The notes under the pieces were generated by a model. It searched no databases. It was not told the origin of the DNA and worked only from the letters and a program-made list of their open reading frames with translations. DNA of 64,000 nt, taken from Lepraria neglecta. Lineage: Eukaryota; Ascomycota; Lecanoromycetes; Lecanorales; Stereocaulaceae. The position numbers and the translations under genes were made by a program. The stretch is taken from positions 3,038,001 to 3,102,000 of the forward strand of contig CM065653.1 in the NCBI GenBank assembly GCA_033220425.1, in the 5' to 3' direction. Below, piece by piece: positions 1-10,724 of the stretch (its first letter is position 1; the number at the start of each line of letters is the position of its first letter).

Positions 1-829
1 TGAATCGTAGCAGTCGCTAGAGTTTCTAGCCAGCTGTTATTATTCTAATGCTCCTCTGACACGTCACACATCCGCGATTGCGCTCATTCCTGCGTTTTCA
101 ACAAGCTCTGGGCTGTCTACCATCTCATACGCTTACGTTGAGCAACAATACAAGTGGCTGACTCTTGATTCGTGCTTTGCATTCAGAGCTTGACAGAGAG
201 GTAAGCAGCATTAAGACTCATCTGAGAACTTGGCTGACATAGTGGCGAGTAGAAAGAACTCAGTAAGGTCGTCGTCCGGTCATTTACATAACTGCCTTCC
301 TCAGCAAAGCATACGCATAGTTTTCGTATGGGTCTATAGACTCAGTCTTTCAACGAGCTCATTGGCGCCTTCCCCACTTATGTACGCAATCTGAGACGAA
401 GCAATCTGGAGCCTAAACGCATCAAATGCTTCCTGAAGCTACAGTCGTTCTGAGGAAATCGCTTCAACCCCAGAGCAGAACCAAACTCAGTTTCCATTGA
501 GCTTATTGTCTTGCTCACGCATGGTGCGCGTTATAATATCTCAATGCTGTGTAAGAGGTATGGTCTTGCCATCTTCTATATCATTGTTGCCTTTAATTGA
601 GTGGGGAGCAATGCTTGACACTGTCTTTCGGTTCATTCTTTCCATTCAGATGTTGGCAGACAAGCAAACAGGAGGCTCTTCCCTCTTTCGTAACTTCCTT
701 CTCCTTGAACGAGTGATAGCGCTGTTTACTCGACTTTAAAGCCCGCGTGCTTCGTTTCTCTTCTTTTTCCCCCATCTATCGCCAATCTCAGATCTCTTAC
801 TTTTTGGATTAAAACACATTCATACAAAT
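1..829. other. Region without a recognisable gene
   Basis: Short open frames on both strands have no protein-like composition or recognisable motif. No repeat, tRNA-like box or splice-joined frame was seen. The last 100 bases may be the 5' flank of the decayed gene that begins near 830. Confidence 0.5.
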
Positions 830-1625
830 ATGGTATTGATATCCGGAACCATCGCCGCCTTTGCTATCCGGCATTGGATCGACAAGACGTCTCGAGCCAT
901 GGTCCTGCAATACCACGACCATTGGCTCCGTCAAAAGTGTGTTCCCTACTGTCATCCTGCATTTCAACGCAGCATTCTGACGTGTAAATAAGTCGGCCCA
1001 CCGGGTACCTTCTCAACTACTGGAGGGACTAATCATCCCACCTGGTAGCTACCCACATAGGCCGCGAGTCGAGCTGACGAGAGAACGCCTGCGTATGCAG
1101 CGTCTCTCTTCCTTCAAGGGCTCTCCTGTCGCCCGATTGGTAGACAATTCTCCGGCACCTTGTATTTGTACGAATGTCTTTTTATCATGTTCGATATACC
1201 GTGAGTACTCCTACAGAATCATGTCTTCGAGGGCATTAGCTGACCCATACGCTCTTATAGATCTACCCTCTGTCAAGCCGACGACTGCCTGTTTCCGTTG
1301 GCAGTGCCCTCGGGCAAAGAATTAAAATCGGACTCTCCAAGGCTCCCGGTAGTGTCGGTCTCTCCATCCTTGTTCGGCAGCCGTCGTCAAATTGATTATC
1401 ACACTTGAAAACTGGTGACTTAGCGAAGTGCGACCTTCGTTTAGATTCCCGGGTTTCTATTACGGGAATTGCTGAACCTTACCTTAAGAAGCTCCCAAGT
1501 TTAATTATTGACTTCGTTCACCGCAAAGTATTGTTTGGACTTTTTGCTGCTTCTCTTTGTAAGCGGCAAGCTTGGATATTGGAAATGATTTTGAAATGTC
1601 TTAGATCCGGGACAATGCTGAGTTA
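830..1625 (+). pseudogene. Decayed gene of unknown function
   Basis: An ATG at 830 opens a protein-like frame (MVLISGTIAAFAIRHWID...). A possible intron of about 57 bases, ending in AAG near 991, is followed by further protein-like stretches (LLEGLIIPPGSYPHRP near 1015-1065; SSFKGSPVARLVDNSP near 1105-1160). Another continues at about 1325-1500 in a different frame (KIGLSKAPGSVGLS, then KTGDLAKCDLRLDSR). The pieces read like one protein of 200 or more residues whose frame changes and stops several times. I do not recognise the family. The call rests on amino-acid composition and piece order, so it is tentative; a multi-exon gene with introns I failed to place is the alternative. Confidence 0.35.
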
Positions 1626-1626
1626 A

Positions 1627-2038
1627 GGTTAGTTCACTCAAGAGAGAACGCATTTAGACGGCGAGACAAGGTAGTGGGCAGAAATGACACAGATGAGAAT
1701 GAAAGGAACTTTTAGAAAGCGAATAATCAGCCAGGGACATCGCCCAGACTAGGTTCTCTATACAGCTTTGATGATCCATTAATAGACTACCATGGAGCGT
1801 ATGGTGCTTGCGAATGTCTTTGAGGTGCATCATGTCAACACATGTCATCAAGATCTATTGTCGCGTGACCTTGTGGACTCGAAAAGCTGGATGTGGCCTT
1901 TCCATAACCTATTCGTAGGTCAGCCCTTCAAGAATGTTAAAGGGCGTGCTCTATACGGTGCGAGGTCCATTCATGATACAAGCGGAGGACAACTACGCCG
2001 ATGCTCCTGGGGCGACTCCCGTATACGCTACAAAAGCG
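1627..2038. other. Region without a recognisable gene
   Basis: Open frames of 65-84 codons overlap on both strands, but none looks like a protein and none joins to a neighbour by splice signals. It lies downstream of the minus-strand secreted protein and may hold its 3' UTR. Confidence 0.4.
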
Positions 2039-2449
2039 TCAGTTAAGTTCCCACTGCCCTGCGCCAGCATCAGTATCCTGCGCCGTAGATGAACCGAGTA
2101 GACACGTGTTAACGATTTCCTGTCCTACCTGCGCGACCTTCCTCGTAAGAAAGACATCATCATCCCTCGGATTGGCTACATCAACGACGATTTCACAGTC
2201 ATTGTTCGTGCCGGCGGAGAAGAGCGCAGGAAGCCTTTGGCCTGAGATGTGACGCGGATTCCGACTCCATGTTCTGGGTGCGTTGCCTTGCGCGCGAGCT
2301 ATAGCCACGATTCGAGAGAGTGTGGCTTCGCAGTCTTGTATCGTTGGCACTGAAGGCGGTGGAGGGGGTACGTAGTCTGGCAAGGCTTTGGTGGCTATGG
2401 CCGTCAGGCTGATCAAGAGCATAATAGGATGAAGCAGTGAAAAGTGCAC
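2039..2449 (-). CDS. Small secreted protein
   Basis: A single-exon frame of 136 residues. Residues 1-22 (MHFSLLHPIMLLISLTAIAT) form a classical signal peptide with a short positive start and hydrophobic core, followed by a Pro-rich linker (PPPPPSVP). The mature part has three cysteines (in DCEATL, DCEIVVDV and NTCLLG). The pattern of a central DCEIVVDV strand, a D-D-x-F element, a long helix and a cysteine near the end followed by a Gly-rich tail resembles a widespread group of ascomycete secreted hypothetical proteins. No catalytic motif is visible and function is unknown; a host- or substrate-interaction role is only a guess. The frame is complete from signal peptide to a natural C-terminus. 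Confidence 0.6.
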   Translation of the reverse strand: MHFSLLHPIMLLISLTAIATKALPDYVPPPPPSVPTIQDCEATLSRIVAIARAQGNAPRTWSRNPRHISGQRLPALFSAGTNNDCEIVVDVANPRDDDVFLTRKVAQVGQEIVNTCLLGSSTAQDTDAGAGQWELN

Positions 2450-4255
2450 GGCTTGAAATATTGTGATGTGTTGGACTCAGATCTAGCGGTACGCTCCTGT
2501 TTTGTAGAAGGTGTCGTTGATGAATTGCCGACACACGTACCGCTCCGTACCTGCGGAAGCCATGTCGGAAAGAATGACAGACCTATCTAATTCATTGGTT
2601 TGCTTCAGTCTTCACTCGCTTATGCGGCTCCATCTATCCTGTCGCAACAAGCTCGGTTCGTTGCGAAATTCACACTTGTATCAGCCTTTGAAATTAGTTA
2701 AAAGCTATGCTAAAGACTGATTGAACCTTAATGACATCTTGAAGTAGCATAGTATAGGAGGCTGAAAGTCATGATCCAAGGAAAACTCTCAGACGAAATT
2801 TTGCCACGAATCTTCGGTGAATTGGTGCTCATTCAACTAACCTCAAAGGTATTTAGCATAGATCTTGACGGTCCAAGTGATGTTTTCAAGCTCCTTGAAA
2901 TATGCCAAATTTCCTCCATCTAGGTGTAATAGCATCGAGTTCATGAAGTCTCTTTCGTATCAAATACCGTGAGCGTTGCATCCCGTCAAAAGGTGCAGGA
3001 GTTCGTTGATCCATGGAAGTACCCAGTCTCGATTTCCCTCTGCTGTTTACGGAGTCAATCTGATCTTGGGAATCATTCTAACCGATTACACGTGGCGGTC
3101 TCCTTGCCGGGCACAGATTAGCCAGATTGTGTGTCAAGTTTGGTGTCAAAGATCACAGGGATCAACTGCGCGGACTAATGCATGGGCGCATCCATCCTCC
3201 AGCAACTGGCGAGGCGAGATCGAGTACTGAGCAAGAAGCTTGCTCCAGCTGCTTGCTCCCACCATTCTGGTACCTTCCTGGGCTCACTTGGTTGAATCGC
3301 TGTTTATGTATCTCCACTCAAACCACGCTGCCAAGGAAGGGGTAGCCGGTCAGTCACACCGTCATCTTATAAAATTTAATTGTTCAAGCATGAAGCTCAG
3401 CTCCCTGCAGCTCGTCCTGCGAATTGGTCTCTTCGTGAAGCGGTCTTGATCAACATCGAGCGAAGTTGAGAAACGACAACTTCCAAACCAATGCCAGCGA
3501 AGAAGGATCCAAGCCACTTTTCGTTTGATGCCGAGAGGTTGACCGAGTCATTGGAATTCAGAGGCGCCATGTATGGCTTCACAAAAATGCTAGAGACCGG
3601 CAAAGTCAAGGGAGCTTGTCAATCCGTCAGCAGTGATTACCAATAAGCCCAAAATGCTACGCTGCCGAAGAAGGAACTCTGCCATTTGCAAGATAGCTAG
3701 CAGAATCGGCGCAGAGCCGGAAAGAACCAATATTGCCGCGGTGAGCGAAGTCGTATCATATAGTCTTCCATGCGATATTATAGAAGGCTGCGAGTGGCAT
3801 ACACTAGCCACGATAACGAGGCGATATTAAGGCATCTTGCTGATGCTGCAAAAATGGCCAATGCTCTTGTGAGTTTAGCGAAATGGCCACGGCGGGCCCA
3901 TCAATTGGTTAGCAGAAGTGGACATCATAGCACTTTGGCCTCAACTCCGTTCACCATCCCTTCAGGGAGGCTGTAGCACCGCAGCTGATGCATAAGTGGC
4001 GAAGCGACGAAAGGCGCTTGGGGCTCCAAAGCGCATCAATTTGAGCTAGCTGAACGCTAATATCAAAGTAGTTAGACTGTATGCGCATCTTGGTGGGTTG
4101 AGTTCGGCTGCGGCCGTGGGGGCAAACCCATAGCCTTCCACTTTGGTCGTAGTACAAATACCAGGCTTGATGTCAGATTTCTCATCTCAGAACATTGTAT
4201 ACCTGTTCTTGTTTAAACTAGCCAAACCCACAAGACAACGCCTCCGTACAGCTCC
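2450..4255. other. Gene-poor stretch
   Basis: Apart from the short F-box-like frame at 2771-2923, I see no gene. Open frames of 60-84 codons occur on both strands, with no domain signature and no convincing splice partner. This looks like degraded intergenic sequence. Confidence 0.45.
2771..2923 (+). pseudogene. F-box-like N-terminal fragment
   Basis: A 50-codon frame begins MIQGKLSDEILPRIFGEL and stops at TAG 2921. The start matches the opening helix of fungal F-box domains (L-P-x-E-I-L-x-x-I-F pattern), which normally continues for hundreds of residues with LRRs or a Cys-rich tail. Here the frame ends after 50 residues and nothing downstream continues it. It is most likely a truncated relic; chance resemblance cannot be excluded for so short a segment. 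Confidence 0.3.
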
Positions 4256-5235
4256 ATGTCTCGCACTATAGAGCGTGACCCCGATGCTAAAGACTCCAAA
4301 GGTCCGCAGCAACTAGACGAATGCCGCCCTCCTCCGCCATCGTATACCGCACACGCATCGTCCTCGGCCCCCCTCAGGGTCAACGCAAACACATGTGTCT
4401 TGCCACTGACTCTCAACACGCTCCCGTCGAGACTACTGAGCAAGATCACCTCGCTCCTCGATCCAGTGTCCAAGCGATGTCTCTATCTCACAAACCAACG
4501 TTTTCGAAGCCTCGGGCAACATGACAAAGAAGAGCTTACCAGGTGCGGAAAATGGCTTGTCATGGCCTATCTAGAGCAAGATTTCCTCAACCGTCTTCCC
4601 GCCAAGTCCACTTCAGATCGTCGCAAATCCTTTTCGATACCATTCATGAAGAGCACTTCCAGCCTGCCAAAGGACTTTTCAAAGCTCACATGTTCCCTCT
4701 GCAAAACCAAGCATGGCCCAGACTCATTCCTGAAAGGTGCCCCAAGGACAACAGGTATCCACGCAAAGACCGAGCGTGACCTTCTAACACAGAAATCCCT
4801 CCAGCGCATCTGCACCTGGCATTTTGGTAAGCTCGTGTGCATCGTGAATCACCAAGAGCCCGCACCAGGCACGGTGTTCTACGGCCGCTGGATTTCGATG
4901 ATTCAAGAGATGTGCATGCATTGCGGACAGATTGAGAAGTATGGGTGCCATTGCAGAGTCGCCACTAAAGTCAATGGAAAAACGATGCCTCCGGCTTGTG
5001 AGATTTGTCCGAGGGTGAAGGTGAGGGTGTATGAGAGGATTAGGAAGGAGAGTGATAAGAATGATATTTCTTGGTATTTCAAGACTGACAAGGATGGGAC
5101 TGTATATGTGCTGGAAGAACGAACGGAGCCGGGACGAGGTAAGTAACTGTCCAGGTCGATTGACTTGGAAATGCTGACCCTCGACGTCGTAAAGCTGCGA
5201 AGTTGACGGTTCATATGCCCATCGAATACCGCTGA
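4256..5235 (+). CDS. F-box-like protein with Cys-rich C-terminal region
   Basis: Two exons, 4256-5138 and 5195-5235, give 307 residues. The long frame would stop at 5146, but a strong donor (G|GTAAGT at 5139), a TGCTGAC branch site and an AAAG acceptor join it in frame to a short last exon ending AKLTVHMPIEYR. Residues about 55-90 (LNTLPSRLLSKITSLLDPVS... LYLTNQRFRSL) read as an F-box: leucine/proline start, then buried helices. The second half has paired cysteines typical of fungal F-box proteins with a small zinc-binding region: CSLCKTKH near 150, CMHCG near 220, CHC and CEIC near 230-250. Such proteins would act as SCF ubiquitin-ligase receptors; the substrate is unknown. The N-terminus is Pro/Ser-rich and probably disordered. 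Confidence 0.7.
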
Positions 5236-5655
5236 GCACGAATTTTTGCAGATTGTGTAGTAATTTCCTTCCCTTCCGGTGTCTATATCAAGCTTTTCCA
5301 CTCCTAACGAAACCCGTTGAGCAAACTTCTATTCCGCACAACCGTTTTGTAACCATGGCTCCATGAGAGAACCTAAGATCTGGTCATTGGGTACTATGGT
5401 TCAAACATCAATTATCGCCTTACACGTTTTGCATCAACCGATTTCTGAGCGTAACAAACATTGCACATAACTTTTTTTGTTCTTGATAATGTCATTTCCT
5501 TTCAATCCTACAGAACATCAACTACCTACATTAAACAGGACAACCAGTGAACCAGTGACTCAACGACACGGGCTACCGTCAGGCCCACTTCTCCCCTTCA
5601 TGCCACCACGTTTGCAATTTTGCAAAGAGCTTGAGCGAATCAGTGTTTAAAGGAG
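5236..5655. other. Intergenic, nothing seen
   Basis: The sequence between the F-box gene and the minus-strand membrane-protein relic has no open frame of note and no repeat. It probably contains the two 3' ends facing each other. Confidence 0.5.
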
Positions 5656-6250
5656 CTAGGTGATGTGCGGAAAGTACTGAGACCAATTCGGTAGCTCGAA
5701 GACACCGTCAGGGAGATGTGCCAATTCAATCAAACATTCGACAACCAAGTGAACTCTTGCTATCACGTAGAGGATTGCTAAAAGTATCAGTATGGCAGCG
5801 AGTAAACCACCAGCCATGTCTCCAAGGAATGATCCCGAAACAGGTTTCATATAAATAAGTATGGAAATAAATCCAGATATTCTTAGAATCGGTCCAGAAG
5901 CCCGCCGGAGTACCCTTTCCACGCCGGATGGGAAGGGAGTGTTCCTCGCTAGAATTCAGCAAATCGCCTAGATTTGATGGGTCATAGAACTTCTTCGATA
6001 GGCCTACGGCACCAACGGACTCCGAGCCTGGAAGGGTGGCGATATAATGACTCAGGCCTCTAGCAGCAAGATTCCAGCATAAGAGATCAATATGACTGAG
6101 GATGAGACGTGGTCTAAGTCTTTTCCGAGTAACAAAGGTGCAGCTAATGCCGTAAACCGAAGGAAAAGTGTATAAGATGCCTGATTCGTCAGGCTTTTGT
6201 AGGGTGGTGACTCCGTTTCCCTGACTCTGAAACTGCTCTGCGACAGGCGA
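5656..6250 (-). pseudogene. Relic of a fungal integral membrane protein
   Basis: Read on the minus strand, the 3' part encodes PFPSGVERVLRRASG followed by two hydrophobic segments and a C-terminus ILYVIARVHLVVECLIEL... ELPNWSQYFPHIT. This is the characteristic end of a common ascomycete membrane family, in which an FPT-x-x-E-x-x-LWR-x-S motif precedes two TM helices and the protein ends in a LP...W...PHI tail. Upstream, near 6200-6050, an extramembrane part (DLLCWNLAARGL) is in another frame, with a possible CTAG acceptor near 5950. The N-terminal TM region usual for the family (about 500 residues in total) is not recognisable. Function of the family is unknown. A complete gene with unplaced introns is less likely. 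Confidence 0.45.
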
Positions 6251-7232
6251 GGTGAGTATGGATTGTCTTTCGGAGCCTGAACTTCCTAGATCGAGCGGAG
6301 TTACATTAGACTTAGTTCAGGCAAACAGTATCAGTCTAGAAGTACCATCATGATAAGCAACGATTTCTTGGCATTCGAACGGAGCATATTTGGACTCTGA
6401 AAAGGAATTGGCCTAGACTTCCAAGTAAAGGAAAGGCGATACAAGTTACAATGAGACGTAGCTATTTGTAAGGAGACATTTCGGCGCTATAGACAACTTG
6501 AATTCTGTACCTTTAGTCTCGTTCCGGGATTCATTGGTAGTATTGTTGGCGTTCTTCGAGGACTACATAATCTTATCCAGGGAAAAATTCGTTGGTAGAT
6601 CCGATGGTTGATGGATTGTACCGCCAAAGCCAATTGTGCGATAGCATCCTCGATATGTCCTTCGTTTCCCTTGGAGACAACCCAGTCTTGACCAAGCATC
6701 TCCGAGAACAGCGAGAAAATCCGGCAATCTGGACGATTGGGATGCATCTAACACCAACTCCAGGACTAATAGCGCTTGACATCATCTCCGGGGTGGACAA
6801 AGAGCCATGGCCGTATGGAATCGAAACCTTGGATTTTTCGAGATGCCAGCATCGTCAGGGCAGATGGTTATCTTTTCAGCTGGGTCATCTTAAGCTAGAT
6901 GCTTGCAAGATGCATTGGAAGTTGGATTTTGTGTCCACTGTCGAAATTTCCGTCGCTTACATCAACATGAATCGCGAAGACTATCCTCCTTAATACGACC
7001 CATCCCATCGCAAGATATTCATACGCAATCAAACTCAGGGGTTTATCCCACACAATGGGATTTAAAATTATAATTTCGCACTAGATGCAGAAAAAACTTG
7101 GTATGGAGAATCTCGGCTTCCTCATTGATCAATTATTTTTTTAAGACGCGGATCCCATCTTTTTTGAAGCTAAGTCTTAAATACGTCAATTCGCTGCCTT
7201 TTTGACACTTATTCTCATCGTCGACCGCGTTC
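6251..7232. other. Unassigned stretch with overlapping open frames
   Basis: A plus frame of 133 codons (6592-6993) and minus frames of 64-86 codons (6487-6800) overlap. The plus frame has moderately protein-like text (NPAIWTIGMHLTPTPGLIAL, SRCQHRQGRWLSFQLGH) but no motif I can name. One minus frame (EGHIEDAIAQLALAVQSI) could belong to the membrane-protein relic downstream. I cannot decide between them. Confidence 0.3.
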
Positions 7233-8546
7233 TTGTATAAGATACCTAACATGGGTGCATATATGAGTTCTATACGCCTACTCTCCATCTCTATGATGGC
7301 CACGTTAGTCTCTTCTAAACTCTTGGGGCTTTCGGAGGCTGGTTCATTTACCTGGATGCTCTCCATTCTTGTCGGCATCTGCACAATCTACAGCGGCTGG
7401 ATTTATCCTTTCTACCTCTCTCCTCTTCGACATGTTCTCACAGTCCCTGGATTCCCACTCTGGGGTCAGTTCTTCACCGTCTTGAGCGAAGAAGTCGGCG
7501 TTCTAAATCGTAGATCGCATCAGGAACTTGGCCCTATTGTCCGGTATTTCTTTCCCTTTGCCCTAGAGAGACTTTCTATCGCCGACGATGAAGCGATTAA
7601 ACATATCGCCGTGAAGGATGCGTATAATTACCAGAAACCGAGTCAGGGAAGATTATGGATGGCCAGGATATTAGGAGAAGGCCTCTTCTTCGTCGAAGGC
7701 GATGAACACGTGCAACTCCGCAAGGCAGCTGCGCCTGCGTTCTCAACATCCGCAATCAAGGCGCTTGTCCCTGTTTTCTGGCAGAAAGGGTTTTACCTAT
7801 CGAGCTTGTGGTAACAAAAGTTCATAGGAGATAGCTGCAAAGCAAAATCAATTCAAATACTGCCATGGCTTAGCCGTGTCACCCTTGATATCATTGGGGC
7901 GGCTGGGTTTGGGTCTAAATTTGACTCGCCCAATGATCCCAAAATACCAATCAGGGAAGCATATCGAGGATTCTTCCAGTTCAGCATCCTTTCGCAAGTA
8001 TTCCACAACCTCGCCTCTTTTCTTCCTAGGACAAGATACTTGCCTACACAAATGAACGATACCGCGCAGCGATCGACCGATATTATCAGGAAAACAGCCA
8101 CTGAGATAATCCAAGAGAAACAGTGTTCGTCGCCTGGGCAGGAGAAGGACCTTGTTGCGCTGATGGTCAGGCAAACCGCAAAACTTAGTGCAACGGAAGA
8201 GAGTAATCTAGGCTTGGAGACCATGAGAGAACAAGCTATGACTTTCATTGGGGCTGGCCATGAGACATCTGCAACGGCAGCTGCGTGGACGTTGCATCTT
8301 CTCTCAACTCATTTAGAAGTGCAGGACAGGCTGCAGGCCGAAATTCAAGAAACCCTGCCGTTCTTGTTTGGCCGACATACTCGCGAAGATGATGCTTTAC
8401 TCGAGCAATACGATGTTGATCAGCTCCCTTATCTCTGTTGGCTGAGGTGGCCACTAAGCAGCTTGAGGGTAACCCACAGGTCCCGCGATATTGCGGCTCC
8501 GGACGTCATGAGCTCTTGGTATTTATGGTACTGTTACCTACCTTAA
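7233..8546 (+). pseudogene. Cytochrome P450, broken and 3'-truncated
   Basis: Starts with a hydrophobic anchor, then a Pro-rich hinge (YPFYLSPLRHVLTVPGFPLWG) and the N-terminal P450 fold (GPIVRYFFPFALERLSIADDEA, GEGLFFVEGDEHVQLRKAAAPAF). It continues with LSRVTLDIIGAAGFGSKFDS and the I-helix AGHETSATA (8253-8279), the oxygen-binding motif of fungal P450s. A TAA at 7812-7814 interrupts the frame; around it a different frame carries the expected helix text (PIELVVTKVHRR), pointing to small compensating indels. After the I-helix the K-helix ExxR is garbled (DQLPYLCWLRWPLSSLRV) and the frame ends at 8546 before the PERF and heme-cysteine (FxxGxRxCxG) motifs, which are absent downstream. No active enzyme can be made. 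Family is microsomal class II, near the monooxygenases of secondary or lipid metabolism. Confidence 0.85.
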
Positions 8547-9076
8547 AGGAGCAATCATGCTTGGCGGGCGTCGACGTAGTTCAAAATTCCCAATACCATA
8601 GTGTTGCCGATTAACCGACGGTCCTGCAGCTGATCTATCGTGCAAGTCGTCGAGAACATCTTTGCTTGGAAAGAAGAAAATTGTCCAAATCCAGAGCAGT
8701 CAAGTAAGTAGCAACAAGCCTGCGATTGCTCCATGCCTTGACCTTATATTAATAAGGAAGAACAAGCAGAGCAGGTGCAAGGCAGACCTGCGAAGAAGCC
8801 TCAAAGCTATGCTGATGCAGCACTGCCTCAAGCTGAAAATCTCAAGGCGTGGTTTAGCAGCGCCTCTCTATATCTTTGAACGCTACAAGGCTACAACAAC
8901 AGCCTGTTCATGACTCATTGAATCTAGCACAGCCAAGCCTCGTTCCGCAGCCACGGAAGGTTAGCCGACGACAGGCTTGACCGAGTCGACCGGTGCTACA
9001 CAATTCATAAAACCTCCGTCCAAATTGTACCGCAAAGCGTCTACACGTCTATGTTTCGCCCATATCACCTTCCACC
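8547..9076. other. Intergenic, promoter side of prp38
   Basis: No P450 heme-binding motif is found here, which confirms the truncation upstream. The frames at 8662-8913 and 8977-9237 are not protein-like. The PRP38 5' UTR and promoter should lie in this stretch. Confidence 0.5.
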
Positions 9077-9775
9077 ATGACCACGCACGCCGCCGACGCC
9101 CGGCGCTTCTTCGACAGCCGTGGCTACACTGGCCCACAAATCCACAATCAAAACCCGGTCCACCTCCTCGAAAAGCCTACCCGCGATCGCATCATCACCT
9201 CCTACTACTGGCAAGAGCAATGTTTCGCCATCAATGAAGCCACACTCTGTGACCGTGCAGCCGCCATGACCTTCATCGGCGGCACCTATGGCCAGCAGAA
9301 GCCGAGCCCGTTTCTGTGCTTGACGATGAAGCTGCTACAGCTTATGCCTAGGAGGGATATCGTGTTGGAGTACCTAAATCAGACGGAGTTAAAATACTTG
9401 AGTGCGCTGGCGGCATTCTATGTGAGGTTGACATTTGATTCAAAGGATGTTTTTCAGACGCTGGAGCCTCTGTTAGCGGATTATAGGAAGCTGAGGAGGA
9501 GGACTAGAGATGGTGGATACAGTCTTACATATATGGATCAGTTTGTGGATGATCTTCTGACGAAGGATCGAGTGTGCGGGACAAGCCTGTGGAAGTTGCC
9601 GCAGAGGACGATATTGGAGGATTTGGGCCAGTTGGAGGTTAGAGAAAGTCCTTTGGGTGAAGAGCTAGATGAGATTGATAATGATGAGGATGATGTGGTG
9701 GAGACCGGAAGGAGGGGATCATCTACGCCGAATGGGCATGGGAGTGCTGTGGACTACAGTGAGAGTGAGGGTTGA
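9077..9775 (+). CDS. PRP38: Pre-mRNA-splicing factor PRP38
   Basis: Single exon, 232 residues. The text follows the PRP38 family throughout: a start with N-P-V-H-L-L-E-K (IHNQNPVHLLEKPTRDRI), then YYWQEQCFAINEATLCDRAA, FIGGTYGQQKPSPFLCL, PRRDIVLEYLNQTELKYLSALAAFYVR and YRKLRRRTRDGGYSLTYMDQF. It ends in an acidic tail (EELDEIDNDEDDVVE) of the type seen in fungal homologues. PRP38 is a U4/U6.U5 tri-snRNP component needed for spliceosome activation (release of U4). The ATG at 9077 is chosen because conserved text starts within 25 residues. The frame is intact and of normal fungal length, in contrast to the decayed P450 upstream. Confidence 0.95.
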   Translation: MTTHAADARRFFDSRGYTGPQIHNQNPVHLLEKPTRDRIITSYYWQEQCFAINEATLCDRAAAMTFIGGTYGQQKPSPFLCLTMKLLQLMPRRDIVLEYLNQTELKYLSALAAFYVRLTFDSKDVFQTLEPLLADYRKLRRRTRDGGYSLTYMDQFVDDLLTKDRVCGTSLWKLPQRTILEDLGQLEVRESPLGEELDEIDNDEDDVVETGRRGSSTPNGHGSAVDYSESEG

Positions 9776-10328
9776 GAGGCTTTGGTTAAAATACACCTGG
9801 AGTCACTGGACCGCCGAACTAACTTTTCCTCACATCCAAAGTCTACCCATCAGATCGCCAATATTGCCAAATGCGGCCACGCCGATGCATGCAAGGGGTT
9901 CCATAAATTACCGTGGTTGGATGATGGCGGAATGAGAAGGCTGGATAGCCTCAGAAAAGGCCACCACCTCCAGGCTTAAACTCGAGAGTGGCTGAAATGA
10001 CGGATCACACTTCCAAAGCCAAATCATGCCCAAACCCCTCTAATGAGTATGGCTCCACAGCCTTGAGCTGCTGGGCCCCGCTGGGGCGTACGAGGCCTCA
10101 GCGTAATGGGCATATCTTAGACGCTGTGGAGCCTCAAAGTCAAGCTTGTCAATTCTCTCACCTTGTTCCACATCTACTCCCAAAAACGCCACCCATTTAG
10201 CGAGTCGCACATGCTGTCAACATTCGATCGTATACGTCTTCAATCATCGTCAACATCACATTTACCATCGCTTTCACATACGGCCTCGAACAACCAATTT
10301 CTACAATTTCTTCTCGAATGAGCTAGAC
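9776..10328. other. Intergenic with an 11-bp inverted repeat
   Basis: No gene. GGCTCCACAGC (10051-10061) and its exact reverse complement (10123-10133) are separated by 61 bases, with further GC-rich self-complementary stretches between them (GGGCCCCGCTGGGGC). This could be a small foldback or simply a structured UTR. Confidence 0.45.
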
Positions 10329-10724
10329 ATGGCTCCAGCTTTCGTCGTCCCCCCAACAGGACCAGCAATAGCTCCACCCGATGTCCAGGTATTTCAATTC
10401 CTACCCGGCATGGTTCCGGGACACACTCGAGATCTCTCTGACAACTTACAAGGCTCCGAAGAAATTGCAACGTTCCCCATCAACAACCCTAATTCACCCC
10501 CCGACATCTCCGAGAAAGATCAATTGACCGCTACTGGCGCCTTCGCCGCTATGTTCGTCGGATTCTTGGTAGTCATGGCTCCAATGTTTGTCTTCAGGAA
10601 GATCCGGGAGCGAAAGAGGGCTACTCGAGCTAGGCAGCTACTGTTTAGTGATGTTGAGACAGGGGAGGATGGTAACATGATGTTCAATGGGGAAATGTTG
10701 GCAGGGTACGATAGTGAGCGTTGA
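10329..10724 (+). CDS. Small single-pass membrane protein
   Basis: A 131-residue protein beginning MAPAFVVPPTGPAIAPPDVQVFQFLPG. Although the frame is open upstream to 10146, the ATG at 10329 is preferred because the text upstream is not protein-like. The N-terminal half (about 75 residues) is polar and Pro-rich. Residues about 77-100 (TGAFAAMFVGFLVVMAPMFVF) form one transmembrane segment followed at once by a basic stop-transfer cluster (RKIRERKRATRARQ), which predicts a cytosolic C-terminus. The tail has acidic residues (SDVETGEDGN). I do not recognise a domain; small fungal membrane proteins of this shape are usually annotated as hypothetical. No enzymatic motif. Confidence 0.6.
   Translation: MAPAFVVPPTGPAIAPPDVQVFQFLPGMVPGHTRDLSDNLQGSEEIATFPINNPNSPPDISEKDQLTATGAFAAMFVGFLVVMAPMFVFRKIRERKRATRARQLLFSDVETGEDGNMMFNGEMLAGYDSER

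Noticed and set aside
6592-6993. 133-codon plus frame as a gene
   Set aside because: Moderately protein-like but without a recognisable motif, start context or neighbours; kept only as an unassigned stretch.
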